64,000 nt of DNA, from NCBI GenBank assembly GCA_958510875.1, contig OY294069.1, positions 5,332,001 through 5,396,000 of the forward strand. The letters run 5' to 3'. Within the stretch, counting starts at the first letter, position 1. The number at the start of each line of letters is the position of its first letter. Below the pieces are notes generated by a model that was not told the origin of the DNA, searched no databases, and was given only the letters and a program-made list of their open reading frames with translations. The stretch is from Endomychus coccineus. Lineage: Eukaryota; Arthropoda; Insecta; Coleoptera; Endomychidae. The position numbers and the translations under genes are program-made. Below, piece by piece: positions 33,126-45,710 of the stretch.

Positions 33126-34185
33126 TATAAATAACATCTAATAATATAATATGTATGTATCTTCTATCGAGAAGGGTCTGTTGAGTATAGACTAGATTTC
33201 TTAGATGTATACCTGTCAAAGTCTCTGATAAGTTTGCATTCATTGTACAAAATGAATCAATCATAATGAATAACAAAGCTACAATATATTGGCATGCATA
33301 TAATAACAACAGCAATAAATTATAATTAAGGTCACATGTGAAGATTGATTATTATATTGACAAGCTTCTCCATCCTGATTGTTCAGTTGTCGTCACGAAA
33401 TTCCAAGAAATTTAACTTTGATTATACTGAAGTCGGCTATTCCAATTATAATCTTCAATTGTTATTCTAGTTCCATACAAACTTTGGAGATACGTTTAAC
33501 TACTGCTTTCAATCATATATTGTGTAATTCAATAGGATTGTTGTAAATGCAGTCTGTACCATTTGAATACATCGGCCCAACTTCGATGTGACCAAATATG
33601 TGACAAGACCTCCCGGAGGCAATAAGGAATGATTAAAGTCAACTTCTGTTTTTAGCATGAATCAGTAAATGATTGTACGAAACCTGTAACAAGGAAAAGG
33701 TAGCATTGTGTCGAGAACACTGACAATTTTCAACTCTTGATATTCACTACCTATTGGTAGAACCCGTAACGACCTTCTCTTGGGCGAGGCAGACTGCTTG
33801 GCATTGGTGTCTGTTTTGTAACGATCCTGTAAAAAGTGGTAGCTGAGACGAGCATTACCTAATAAGTGTCTCAGATAAACTGAAGGATGTTGACTCGCAT
33901 AATACGGCATTCAGCGTTCGATTCGTTCGGTTTGAATGAAGATATTTGTTAACATTAACTTCAACAGAAAATCGATTTACTCGTTATTTTATTCTTCCAT
34001 CATAAACTGGTAGTTTGAAATTTGGAACAGTATCTCAAAAAACTAGTGGACGAGAATGAAATCATCCGATCAGTTTTGAGTCTGTTACGCAATACTTATT
34101 TTATCTTCGATGTTATTAATGAAATGTGGCAACAAATATAATCGTGAATCGCGGAAAAAGTTTATAGACTACTGGAAAGTAATTC
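33126..34185. other. No gene seen
   Basis: No recognisable coding or repeat feature. An 82-codon minus-strand open frame at 33662-33910 has no known domain. Confidence 0.3.
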
Positions 34186-34189
34186 GAAG

Positions 34190-34480
34190 AACAGATCACT
34201 GTAATAATACCTGGTGAGGTGCTTCTGGATTTCCTATTTACGCAAGACAATGCTAATAATTTTCAAAAATTCCTTACAAACGGACGATAATGAGAGTTTC
34301 AGAATGAGCTGCTTGTTGTCCCGACCTTTATCCCATAGAATGGGATCTAGGTCGATGATAAAAATTAAGATTAAGCCTTGTTAAAACAACCTCCGAAAAG
34401 AAGACAATTGTTACAGGTAGTTCTTGAAGATCTTCCCCAAGAGAAATCGACAATTTTATATGAATCATGTCCAGACTAAT
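34190..34480 (+). pseudogene. Tc1-like transposase C-terminal fragment
   Basis: Plus-strand pieces in shifted frames: LDFLFTQDNANNFQ (family pattern FMQDNAxxHxA, second catalytic Asp), then PDLYPIEWDLGR (SPDLNPIExxWD, last catalytic residue) near 34340, and QLLQVVLEDLPQEKSTILYE at the C-terminus. The order and spacing fit Tc1-type transposases. The N-terminal half and inverted repeats are missing. Dead. Confidence 0.6.
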
Positions 34481-34489
34481 CCGCTCTTG

Positions 34490-35795
34490 CATTGAGGCTA
34501 GAGAGGAGTCAACACAGATTATTAAAACACTGAAGAAGACTAAATTTTCTTCAAATTTATATTTCCTCCTAACGTGCTTTTTGAAAATGAAAGACGTGAT
34601 TTAATTTATGTTATTACATATAGAATTTGTTTTATTTCTTCTTATTTATGCAATAAAAATTGTTTCAATATGGCGTTTTTAATTTTCAACCAAACTTCTT
34701 TTTATATAATATTAGGCGATTTCATTTATGACGGTGTGTACTACAGTAGTACACGATCATTCTTCAAACAAATATAAACGCCTACAGTATTTTAAATAGG
34801 TAAATAAAGTTATCCAATGGAGCTGACACCGCGCTCTATCAACGTACTACGAAACCATATTGCTGAGCTGTAGGCCACCAGTCATTCAACAAATACGCTG
34901 AGCTTGTATAACAGGTTGCCTACAAGTCAAGTGCGATGCAAACTGTAAGAAGTTAGCTAGCTATACAAGTGCTGCACTCTGTAGAGCTACCATGGAATCT
35001 TGGGTTCTGGACGCAACTAAACAAAGTCTACCATGAGACAGAGATCAATTTAAAACGTAATTAAGATAATTGAAACCATTCTCTATGCATACTAATGCCG
35101 ACTAATTCGATATACATGAACGCGATAAATAATACATAATGTATCAGATCCATTAAAAATTAATTCACGCATCGTAATGTTCAATTATTCTTACATTAAA
35201 CAAGCGCTACGCAATCAAATCGTTTATAATAGGTCGCCATTAAAATCTATGACTATAATTTCTACAATTGCGGTTTTCAGACTACCGCAGAAAGTTATTC
35301 CATTTATAAACAGTTGATTTATCTACCGGCAATCAACAAAAACCATCTAAAGAATGGTGTAGACTAAAAGTGAGATAATTTCATAATATTACCATACATC
35401 CTGGTCATAGAATTACCAACATCGGTAGATATTGTGTATTCACAAACTTTGATTACGTATATTTTTGAATTGAAGAATGACCTAGAGGGTACGGGTCTCG
35501 GCAACAAATGATATCGATCACATTTTGCAAAAACACAGATTCCCATTGCAGGATAATGTAATAATGTTTACAATGGCTGTGTGTATGGAAACTATTGATC
35601 TGTCCCCAAATAACAACTGATAACTGTTAAGCAACTACCTCTCTGTCTAATACCTCGACGAATATTGCATTACATAGAATCAGTGGCGGTGGTGTACAGG
35701 GACGGATGAGTACAACGGGACACCAGAGACGATTCCCTGTGGGCCACTCCATAAACTGCGCCTGAGTCTGAGTGCGCTCTATCTTGGAAGTGGAT
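34490..35795. other. No clear gene; weak Penelope connector
   Basis: Mostly no feature. At about 35375-35530 the plus strand reads NFIILPYILVIELPTSVDIV, which recalls the NFITLPYIPE connector of family A Penelope elements; support is weak. Confidence 0.25.
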
Positions 35796-35799
35796 GAAC

Positions 35800-37030
35800 T
35801 ATTAAGGTAAGATAAAAATCCATGAGAATGAATCGGTCGGCATCAAAAAAAGAAAGCGACTTTGGCACCCAAAGCTGACAAAGTCCATTCATCTGGCAAA
35901 CCTAGTTCTCTCAACGACCGCCCGTAAATTGCAGAGGGCGCTCCAGTACGTCTCGCAGGCTGGGGCGATCCGAAGGCTTTGGAGCATTCACAGGCAAACT
36001 GGCTGCCACGGGAGCTATAAGAACAACTCCAACAGCCTCTTTAGAAGTTTTGCTGAACATACCGCCACTTCACACATTCAGAAATTGCACGGTAAGATGA
36101 ACAACGAGTTATACAATGAGTTGAAAACCGACCCCATAATGCAGATGTCATCGGATGTGATGCTTCCGAAGTATAGCTTCGATGAAAACTTCAAAATAGT
36201 TATAACAGGCAGAGAGGCATGGAAGGAAAGACCTCCAATAAATGACCTGTTACAAAGACGGCTGAAAAACCGAGGAAAGTGCAGGAGCAGAAATATATAT
36301 GACCAAGTCAAAGACAAGAATCTCACCGAGTTTGGGCAAAACCATGACGATATTCCAGGCAGAAGATGCTGCAGTACATCACTGGGCCGAAGAGCTATTC
36401 AGGCAAAAACTATCGCCATATACTCTGACAGCCAAGCGGCTATAAAAGCATTCAGTTCCTTACAGGTCAATCCCAAACTTGTCTGGGACAGCTTAGAAAC
36501 CCTACAAGAGTTGGGCAGTCAGAACAGACTGTTTTTAACAACAAGTTGTTTAAGGCAACAAAGAGACTGATTCTCTGGCCCGAGAGGGAACACGTAAGGC
36601 TCGTATTGGTCCAGAACCCTCCTGTGATACAGCGAAAGCGCTACGCAAATCATATAACAGTACTTGGTTAAAAAATCAATCTCGAGAATGATGGCCAGAA
36701 TAGAAGATGAACTAGTATCATGGTTGGGCTTCTGACAGGGCATTGTAGACTCAACAGACACATGAACAACATCGGACTGGCAGATACAACCCTATGCAGA
36801 TTCTGCCAAGAAGACGAGGAGATCACATAATATGTGCTACTGCTAAGGACTAACAAGGCTAAGGTTCTCAACGACAGGAAAGGAAAAACCACAAGCCTCC
36901 CATTATATGGAGGACCTGAGTTCTGGCGTATGAAGTCTAGTGATGAAGAGAACGGTCTAGACATGGAACTATAACATAACCAGAGGGCATACACAATAGA
37001 TCTGCAAAGGTTGCGGTGGTGAGGCTCCTA
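35800..37030 (+). pseudogene. Loa/I-type retrotransposon, RT end and RNase H
   Basis: The plus strand begins with remnants of the RT C-terminus (RALQYVSQAGAIRRLWSIHR is the diverged QRMACLCITGAMRTTPT block), then an open frame (35929-36570) with KLHGKMNNELYNELKTDPIM and the RNase H strand TIAIYSDSQAAIKAFSSLQV, which keeps the catalytic Asp of SDSQAAIKA, and KLVWDSLETLQELGSQNRLF. In shifted frames: GLLTGHCRLNRHMNNIGLAD and TLCRFCQEDEE, the C-terminal Cys/His block, at 36720-36820. The first RNase H strand seems deleted between 36230 and 36400. Dead by stops and deletion. Confidence 0.75.
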
Positions 37031-38165
37031 GTCCTAGCCTAGCTCCTAGCCTCGATTATTTTGACGGAACGTTCTGCTCAATAACTCGAAAACGGTTGAA
37101 GGTACGACATAGAATTCAGCAACCAGTCAATTGGGCGCATCCAATTCTGTGAAAATTTTGATGTAAATCGTAGTCACCGTTCGACCGCTATATAGAAACC
37201 AACAACTTGGTGCTGTATGAATTGAAATTAGGAATTAATAATAATTATCTAAGCAATACAGATCTATTATAGCTCACTTAGTAAGTCTTAGGTCTATTCT
37301 AGTTTAATATAGTTATTAGCACAAGCATAAATATAATTATTTATTCTTAGCTGTTTCAAGAAAGTTACTGAGACACTAATGGGATAATGGGGATTCCCCT
37401 AGTTCCTAAGGTTTGTGGTAAATATTACGTAAATGTGCGCTTTAAGAGAACTCTTTACTAGTGAGATTGTAAGAAACTTTGGTCCATGAATAATACTCGC
37501 TTATAATGCCTGCCCGCCAGAACAGAGTACACTATAAATGCATGTTTCGTAATGTAATGAGGAATATAGCATTGCTCAAGGAATAAATGAATACGAAATG
37601 GTATGTTTTGCTATGCAAATGCGGAGGGCGGTAGGCAACCTATTTACGCCAGCAAATTAGATTTGCAACGTTTCCTTGTCAGACAATAATTGTGACTGGA
37701 ACACCTTATTATCTTATGAATGTAACTGTATTTGTCATTTTCCATTTAATCCTGGCGATTTCTTTTCATTACCTCATCACGTTCTGTTAGTCTCGCTTTG
37801 TTGTTCCGCTAGAATATCAAACATTGAATAACAAATTAATCGTTGAAACGATCTATTAAGCAGTACTAAGAAATTGTCCCCTTGAAATCGAACGGAATTC
37901 GAATTAACATTAATCATATCACGTTGTTTTATTAATTGTTATGCTGGTAAGATAAATCGTTTAATTTGTTGGATCGTGGTGCCTTGTGTTATTATCAGTT
38001 AGACATGAAAATTAGTCACCCAAACAGAAAAAATTGGAAAATTTATTTGTTAGTGACATTTTGCAATGTTTTAATAGTGTTATCCGACCAACACCACATC
38101 ATCGAATAAATGTACACAAGCATCAACATAATATAGTAGCGGAGAAGATACTCGGCTATGGTAAG
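37031..38165. other. No gene seen
   Basis: No recognisable coding or repeat feature. Confidence 0.35.
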
Positions 38166-38169
38166 GTAA

Positions 38170-38340
38170 ATGAGAACATTTGAAAAGCCCATATGTGCCC
38201 TCGAGACTTGTCAGGGATACCAAGGATATTTTTAACAGGCTAGCCGGTAGAAAGAGGTTCAACCTGACCTGGAACCCGGGTCATTCAGGTTGGGAAACAA
38301 GCGGACAAACTGGCCAGAGACGTAGCCAGTTTTGTGCATT
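38170..38340 (+). pseudogene. RNase H fragment of a Loa/I-type element
   Basis: RLAGRKRFNLTWNPGHSGWE matches the RxNxVxLxWVPGHSGIxGNExAD block, the last RNase H catalytic region. Only about 50 codons remain. Confidence 0.65.
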
Positions 38341-38354
38341 AAAAATATTGTTAC

Positions 38355-38429
38355 AGTACTAAGGACCTTTCAGCTACGAATGAACGTGAGACCTGTTGAA
38401 TACTTCGTAGCTGAAATGTCCTCAGTACT
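38355..38429. repeat. 75-base near-perfect hairpin
   Basis: Arms of 26 bases (38355-38380 and 38404-38429) are reverse complements with two mismatches; the key half is TTTCAGCTACGAA with TTCGTAGCTGAAA. The 23-base loop is TGAACGTGAG followed by ACCTGTTGAATAC. Size and pairing resemble a microRNA precursor or a small foldback element. It directly follows the RNase H relic. Confidence 0.6.
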
Positions 38430-38925
38430 TTCAAATTATTCTAAGCGGATGAGGGTGATGGCTTCTTTTAATAGTGTTATCTGATTAAGTCACATGAATG
38501 TTAGTTTTAGGGTGACACCATGAAACATCAAGCATATCTTGAAAAAAAAACAGTTCTGAATATTGTATTAAAGAAAACTCACCTTGCTTTCGCAGACTTT
38601 GTGGCATACATATTTGCACACTGTAACAAAAACCATTTATTAGTAACAATATACATAATATTTCTTCTGAACCATGAAATTAAATATAATGTAATGCAAA
38701 GGCAGGTTACTAACTACTCACAACTGTAGGAAACACTATTTTTCGACCACAAGGTTTGATTATTTAACATGAGAATATTGGAATGGAATTGTTTGTTACA
38801 CTATGTGATATTATTAATATTATCATTTCCAATGTTAAGTAGCGAATACGCGTGGGGCGGTTGTGTGGAAATTGAATCATTTTAGTCGTAAAATTGTAAC
38901 TAAAAAGCACTCCACGCTGTTACAC
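38430..38925. other. No gene seen
   Basis: No recognisable feature. Confidence 0.3.
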
Positions 38926-39420
38926 TCAACTACTTAACAAAATGATGTTGGTGGTGATGCCGAGCATGGATATAGAAGACTTCATAGGAATAGTTGTACA
39001 TGACAACACCATATCAGGTATTGTGGGATCCCCCTTCCTGGAGAAGATGCATGCTTGAGTTTTGGTTACATTAAACTCTACTAGATTATCAGATCCCCAT
39101 TTCAAAATCTTTGCCAGATCTCCATTAATTGCGTCAAACTGTCTCTGTTTCGCTCGTCTGGCTTCATTGGATGGTATAGGACTTTTAGGTGACAAAGCGG
39201 TATGGAAAGTGTACCATCATCTGCAAAGTTGGTCACTTCCAGAAGCTCGTTTATATGGAGCAGTAACGCAGTTGGTGCCAAGACAGATGCCTTTGGAACA
39301 CCAGATGCTGCTTCAGCCACCACATGAAGTCATCTATCTGAGAGAAAACTCGATAGTAAGCGACAATGTTGAGGCGGCAAACCATATGACGAAAGTTGCT
39401 CAATAAATCTTAGGTGCCAG
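38926..39420 (-). pseudogene. Non-LTR RT fragment (family N1, copy 3)
   Basis: Minus-strand RT palm and thumb. From the upper end: GVPKASVLAPTALLLHIN (GVPQGSVLSPTLFLLHIN), TNFADDGTLS with an intact FADD box, QFDAINGDLAKILKWGSDNL, VEFNVTKTQACIFSRKGDPT and SSISMLGITTN. One small shift interrupts it. It extends further 3' than most N1 copies and is the best reference for the family. Confidence 0.8.
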
Positions 39421-40260
39421 ACTCGGATTTTCTTTTTTCGCGGAAAAAATCAATGAAACCGTTCGTTCTTTGGTTTCTTTCAAATTGAAACATCAACTTG
39501 AAGCTTTAACTTCAACGAGTTTCATCCAAGTATATTCAATTGTTATTATAATGTCACAGTTCCGTGTCGTGGATTATAGAACGTCGTAACTCAGTTAACG
39601 TCTCCGAACACGATGTGATATTAAATATAAATAACGAACGGAACGATATGTAATGATCGACAATTACGCAGTTTTCCCATAATAATTGCCTGGATGGACA
39701 TTTAATGATATATCAACACACGACTCTGGAAGTATTATATGACGGATAAAAGCGCATAAAGTCCCTATGTAAAATTTTAACAATGCAGACGTTATTCAAG
39801 ATCACGAAAGGGACATTACACAAGCATTCAAACTAACATAATGCAATGTCATACTGTCATTGTTCAGCAAATAACATATTTTAATAAATCATCTTAATAT
39901 TTTTATTTACGAAGCGCGGCTGATATTATTTATCGATCTGTGGTGAAGAGCGTTTCTGATGGTGATTGTACATTATGTTCTGCATTCTTGGACGTACATG
40001 AACACACGTTATTATGATTAAATGGCAGAATACTTGAGATAACGTAGTGTTATTCAAGACGGCTTAATATTAAACTCATGTTTTCTTAGTCATCGACTTA
40101 TTCTCATGAATACGTGTTGGTGCAAGCGTATTAAGAACTACCATCGGTCAACTTTTTTTCATTTAACCAATGGAGAAGCATTCAGTTGTCAGGTATGTCA
40201 GGTAACCATCATCAGAGAATTTCTCAATAGAAGTTGAATCTCTCAGACCACAACTAATTT
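39421..40260. other. No clear gene
   Basis: Unremarkable except for a GGTAACCATCATCAG string near 40200 shared with the family B terminal repeat. Confidence 0.3.
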
Positions 40261-40264
40261 ATAG

Positions 40265-40620
40265 CTTATATATAAATTCTCGGGAAATAGGTCACACTAA
40301 CACATATGCTTTTTATTTTCGTCATTACGTACGTTTCGGTCTCACGACCATCATCAGAAGACATATTATGTCTAAAACTGAATATCTTAAACTAATTATA
40401 TCAGCACAAAGTGTCCTTATCGTACCAATTCCAATTAAAAATGCCCACGTCGCCGAAACGAACAGAAACACGATTAATCGAAATTGTAACACATTAATGT
40501 ATATGAATATGTATCAAGAATCCACTGCTTAGCAATTTTCTTATAATATACGAAGTCATGTCAAATAAAGTCTATATACGACTGAAACACGCCTACAAAA
40601 TGTCATATCTTTAACTCTTC
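40265..40620 (-). mobile_element. Penelope-like terminal repeat, family A, copy 3 (solo)
   Basis: Full-length match to the other family A repeats, from TATATATAAATTCTCGGG through the hammerhead, AATGCCCACGTCGCCGAAAC and AATCCACTGCTTAGCAATTT to CATGTCAAATAAAGTC. No coding sequence adjoins on either side. Confidence 0.7.
40320..40362 (-). ncRNA. Hammerhead ribozyme motif, family A, copy 3
   Basis: Minus strand reads TGTCTT, CTGATGA, T, GGTC-GTGA-GACC, GAAA, CGTACG, T, A, then ATGACG. The core is intact, helix II is perfect and helix III is palindromic. Helix I has five pairs (one a wobble) and a T-T mismatch. Compared with the 21876 copy, a G-T pair has become A-T in helix I and a G-C pair has become G-T, so pairing is kept. 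Confidence 0.7.
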
Positions 40621-41500
40621 GGCAAAAAGGAACAAACATTTTCGACAAGGAATCACCCCGTAAAAACTTTCGCACTTATTTGGCAACACCTTGTATAATA
40701 ATTCTTAAACGATTCTGTACAGACCCCAACAACCATATATTGAGTCAATATCCAAAATTGGAGCAACATACATTAATTGAAAAAAAAGTAACTTTGATTT
40801 GTGAAGAATAAGCCATCGTCTTACCTCTTGAAACTTTCTCCAATATAATGATATTCTATGTAGGAACTAGTTCAAAAAATAGTGTGGCAACTACAGCTCA
40901 GTTTGTATTTTCCATAGAGCCAGCTAATTATGCAAATTATGCATAAAATTAACTCATTCAAAGGATGCAATATCTGATTGCAACGTGCAGAAAGTTGACA
41001 AAATTTCAGCAATTCAAACTCGAATGCCTTGGGGGCAGAGTCCCGCATCAATCTTATCCCACAGGCGAAATATGGGATTGTCATTTTTCAGAATTACTTT
41101 TACTTGAACAAGTTTCCCGTTGCATTTCGTTTCGACGTAAAATAAAATAGCTGCATTGAACACGTAGTGATTTATGAAAATCGCCCAGTTCCAAAGCTGT
41201 GAAATATCGGGCCACTGTTAATCTTTTAATCCCGAGCAAACTAGATACAAGCCTTTTGCATATAAAAAACCTCTCATCTGTTATTCCGATGTATTTATGG
41301 ATCGTTTGAAGTTCTCAAATCTCATAAAATGAATCAGAACGATGTTGATTGTAAAGACTAGTTGGAACTTTGTGCTTTTACTCGAAATTTTATTTACATT
41401 TTGAGGGCTTAATATTGAGTTATTATTATTATTATGGTCATTCATTCAGAAACAATTAAACAATGAATGCTTTCATCTGAATGAATTTACGAATTTAAGG
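40621..41500. other. No gene seen
   Basis: No recognisable feature; a short (ATT)n run near 41425. Confidence 0.3.
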
Positions 41501-41504
41501 TAGA

Positions 41505-41590
41505 CGTATCAACCAATGTAATTGATGAAATAAATAGTAGTGGCCCTGGTATAAAGTCTTGAGGAACTCCAAACTCCACCAGTGCGTATC
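41505..41590 (-). pseudogene. Small non-LTR RT fragment
   Basis: Minus strand reads EFGVPQDFIPGPLLFIS, matching GVPQGSILGPLLFIIYIN with the second Gly of GVPQG lost. Only about 28 codons are identifiable. Confidence 0.45.
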
Positions 41591-41709
41591 ATTATTAAGC
41601 AGTACCCATCAAACAGAAACAACAATGACACATTGGGAAGGTTGTAAGATATTAGTAAGTTGATGCAGTAATAATCTCGCGTGGTGTTTGGGCCTCCTTC
41701 TTCCATGAT

Positions 41710-42295
41710 CTACTGGTGATGGTAACATAAAAGTCCAAATACGTTTCTACATTTATGAATATTGATATGATGTTTGGACATATCTAATTAAGTAACTGGA
41801 TGTGACTAAATAGAGCATAGTCCTTAGTGGATTATTTAAATACTTCTAACTAAGACCCATCCTCTGAGCAATAAAAAGAGCTGTGCCAATTGATCACGTG
41901 ACTTCCCACACTCGTAACTGTCGGTTAACTTGGATTCAGTTGGATACTTTTGATTACTCAACCAAGTTCATAATGAACTTAAAATAGTTTTAACTCATAC
42001 AGCGTGATTAACTCATAATTTATGTTCCATTATCTGAGAATTAGTTATTTTATAAAAGTTCTCAAGATTATAATGATGTGTATTTGAAACTGACTAAAAC
42101 TTATGAGAACAGGAAGCATATGTAAAGGCATGTTTTGCATTTATTCATAATTGCTGGCTATCAAATTATCAAAGAACAGGTATGGTTTTTTTCGATACTT
42201 TGTCTACACGAGAGGGAAACCTATAATGTTCGATGAACATCATGTTAGCCAGCAGTGGAATGTTGGAAGAGAAGATAGAATCCAAGAGCTTTAGC
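41710..42295. other. No gene seen
   Basis: No recognisable feature. Confidence 0.3.
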
Positions 42296-42299
42296 TTAT

Positions 42300-42910
42300 G
42301 TTTGGAAGCCGAACTCCAAACATGTGAATACTACACCAGGACAGGTCGAATCCTCGAATCCGTGCCTTGTAGATTATGAGGAGCTGCTGGGATGCAAAGT
42401 AGCTCTTGGCGGGGAATAGAAAACAACCTCACATGATCATCCCGTGAGAGGGTACTGTTGGTAATGATCTGGAGCAAGGATATGGGAGATTTCTTAAGAA
42501 TAGTTCTACCTGACATCGTCATATTAGGGATTGTGAGATCAGCCTTCCTGGAGAAGATGCAAGCTTGAGTTTTATCATATCCCCATTTCAAAATCGTTGC
42601 CAGATCTCTATGTCTCTCTCATCTGGCTTCATAGGATGGTATAGGGGCTCTAGATGAGAATGTGGTATGTAGTGTACCGTCATCTGCAAAGCAAACCTGG
42701 ATGAGACAGGTGGATATTGTTGACATGAAGCAGAAATAAAGTTGGTACCACGACAGGTTCCTGTGGAACATCAGCGTTAATAGCCATTGTTTCGGAGGAT
42801 ACTCCGTCAACCCCCACATGGAGTGGTCTACCCGAGAGCAAATTTGATAGTAAGCGACAAAGTTGGGGCGGCAAACCTGAAGACGAAAGTTTCCCAAGAA
42901 GGCGTGGGTT
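42300..42910 (-). pseudogene. Non-LTR RT fragment (family N1, copy 4)
   Basis: Longest N1 copy. On the minus strand: LLSGRPLHVGVDGVSSETMA, ADVPQEPVVVPTLFLLHVNN (mutated GVPQG box), SHPGLLCR/FADDGTLHTTF after a shift, KTQACIFSRKADLTIPNMTM, then ISLLQIITNSTLSRDDHVRL and a diverged QELLCIPAAPHNLQGTDSRI, the thumb block that precedes the RPxLEYCSHIW motif. Frames are broken in at least two places. Confidence 0.8.
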
Positions 42911-43895
42911 AAAGTTAATGACTCAAAGTTAAGTAAGCATGGATCTTAAGCGAGGTGAACTTTAGATGGCAAGTAATTTGTACTTCAGTAATTATTTAAG
43001 AATGCACACAATTGATGACGGGATCATTATGGAGGTAACTAGTATTTTTAAATATTCCCACAGCGGTTATTTAGAGACTGTATTCGCACATTGAGAGAGG
43101 TCCATATACGAATGAAAGAGTAATAAACTCGGTTCAACAATTCGCCAATCATTATAACAGTCTAGATGTGAGGGGAAAGTTCGTAACACATGTCTGGATT
43201 GTTCAAAATACCTAACTGACAGTACAAACACCCACATCAGATTGAACGTGACGTTATTTTAACATCTGCAAAAATCAAGACTTTGCCTCTCGACTTTTTA
43301 CAAGTGCCCTGTCGTGTATTATTTTCAACATGATCGCCGCTTAATTCCGAATGCATAAAACACATTCGTTACTCCTTTGAATACATAAATGGTGCGTAAT
43401 TGCATACGCTGAGAACGTTCGTTAAACGAATGCAGATACTAAAATGTTTAAACGACATCATTGTATCAGCAAGTTGATTTTCCTCTTTTTTTATGTCTTG
43501 ATCACTGATTGTACAATGACTGCATTAAAAGCGGCACATTGAGAGATGAAAATGCGGAAACATAAAAGCACCCTCTATTTTCTCTTGTTTCATTCACTCT
43601 AAGAGGACGGTAATTATATTCATGAGTGACTTTTAAAATGAATATTGCGATTCATTCACATTCCCTTGAAGTTAAAATAAACACTAGAGGTTTATTTCAA
43701 CTGATATAAATGAGCACACACATCTCTTTCCAGAAATCTCATTCATCAAGAAAATGAGTTTATTTCATTCAATTAATCAAATGATTCAAACTGATATTCA
43801 ATGTTAACCATCTAAATTGGATATTTCCGAAGCTGGACACTTGAGGATGTATTTCTGAAACAATCATTTCAATATACGATTTTAGGTAATAGTAA
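42911..43895. other. No gene seen
   Basis: No coding or repeat feature recognised before the satellite begins. Confidence 0.3.
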
Positions 43896-43899
43896 TTCA

Positions 43900-45710
43900 G
43901 GATTACTTATGGCGAATATGGTTGATTTGGGAATATCATCGATTTAGGAATATTGTAATTTGGGAAATATTGCCACTTGGGAAATATTGTCATTTGGGAA
44001 ATATTGCCGATTTGGAAATATTGCCGAATATAATTATTGGAGCTTGGAAAATATCACCCGTTAGAAATATTGTCGTTTGAGAAATAATAGGTACCGATTT
44101 AGGAATATCATCGGTTTGGAAATATTACCATTTGGTGCATGTTGCCGATTTGAGAATATTAACACTTTAGAAGTATTGTAGATTGGGGAACATTGCCACT
44201 TGAAGAATGTTGAGGTTTGGAAAATATGGATTTGGAGTTTATTGCCGACTTGGGAATATTGAAGCTTTTGAAACATTGCCACTTAAGAAATATTGCCGTT
44301 TTGGGAATATTAATGATTTGAAAATATTATAGCTTGGAAAATATCACCACTTGGGAAGTATTTTCGTTTGGAAAATTTTACCGATATGGGAATGATATCG
44401 ATTTGGAGATATTGTAGCTTGTGGAACAATGCCACTCAGGAAATAATACCGATTTCGGAATATTAATGATTTAGAAATATTATAGCTTGGGAAATATCAC
44501 CACTTGAGAATAGTATCAATTTGGAGATATTGTAGCTTGGGAAATATTGACGTCTTGGGGGATTACTAAAGATTTGGAAATAATAATATTGAAGCTTCGG
44601 GAATTTTGCCACTTAGGAAATATTGCCGATTAGGGAATATTAATGATTCATAAACGTTATAGCTTGGGAAATAACACCATTTGGAAAGTATTGTCATTTG
44701 CGAAATTTTACCAATTTGGAAATAGTTTCGATTTCGAGATATTGAAGCTTGGAGAATGTTGTCACTCAGGAAATATTGCCGATTTGGGAATATTAATGAT
44801 TTAGAAATATTATAGCTTAAGAAATATCTTTACTTGAGAATAGAATTGTTTTGAAGATATTGTAGCTTGGAAAATATTGCCAATATTGTATTATTGGGGG
44901 AATTATAAAAGATTTGAAAATATTGAAGCTTAGGGAATATTGGGACTTAGAAAATATTGTCGAATAGGGAATACTAATAATTCAGAAATATTATAGCTTG
45001 GAAAATATCACCACTTGGGAAGTATTTTCGTTTGGCAAATTTTACGATTTGGGAATAGTATGGATTGAAGAAGCTTGGAGAATGCTGCCACTCAGGAAAT
45101 ATTGCCCATTTGGGAATATTAATGATTTAGAAATATTATAGCTTGGGAAATATGTCCTTTTGGGAATAGTATCGATTCGGAGATATTGTAGCTTGGGCAA
45201 TATTGCCAACTTGGGGAGAATATAAAAGATTTGGAAGTATTGAAGCTTAGGGGACATTGCGACTTCGGATTGGGAAATATTAATGATTCAGAAATATTAT
45301 AGGGGAAACATCATCACTTTTCGTTTAGAAAATTTTATCGATTTGGAGTTATTGTAGCTTGGTGAATATTGCCACTTTTGAAAAATTGCCGATTTGGGCA
45401 AATTACACCACTTGGGGAGTACTGTCGTATGGGAAATACTATTGATTTGGGAACAGTATCGATTTGGAAACATTGTATTGCCACTTGGGAAATATTGTTG
45501 TTTGGTAAATATTTCAGATGTGAGAATATCATCGAAATATTGTACCTTGGGAAATATTGCCACTCGAAAAATGTTGTAGCTCGGGGGATAATGCCGATAT
45601 TTGAGAATATCGTCGATTCAAAAATATCCTAGCTTGGAAAATATTGCTATTTGGGCAAAATTATCATTTGTGAAATATTACCGATTTCCAAATTATAACT
45701 TTTCAGTAAC
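43900..45710. repeat. Satellite array, about 18-base unit, higher-order period near 330 bases
   Basis: About 1.8 kb of diverged units of the form TTGGGAAATATTGCCACT or GATTTGGGAATATTG. A landmark TAATGATT variant followed by AGAAATATTATAGCTTGG recurs at 44311, 44464, 44641, 44794, 44975 (as TAATAATT), 45120 and 45281. Alternate spacings are near 153 and 177 bases, so every second landmark is about 330 bases apart (330, 330, 334, 326, 306). This is a nested tandem array. Open frames inside it are by-products of the repeat. Confidence 0.85.

Noticed and set aside
40185..40230. CTGATGATGGTTAC as another hammerhead
   Set aside because: No GAAA or helix III follows in the expected window; treated as a terminal-repeat fragment only.
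44061..45632. Several 60-88 codon frames inside the satellite
   Set aside because: They simply read the repeat unit and have no independent coding signal.
43900..45710. CRISPR-like array of regular short repeats
   Set aside because: No spacers; units run head to tail and diverge gradually, as in satellite DNA, and the sequence is eukaryotic.
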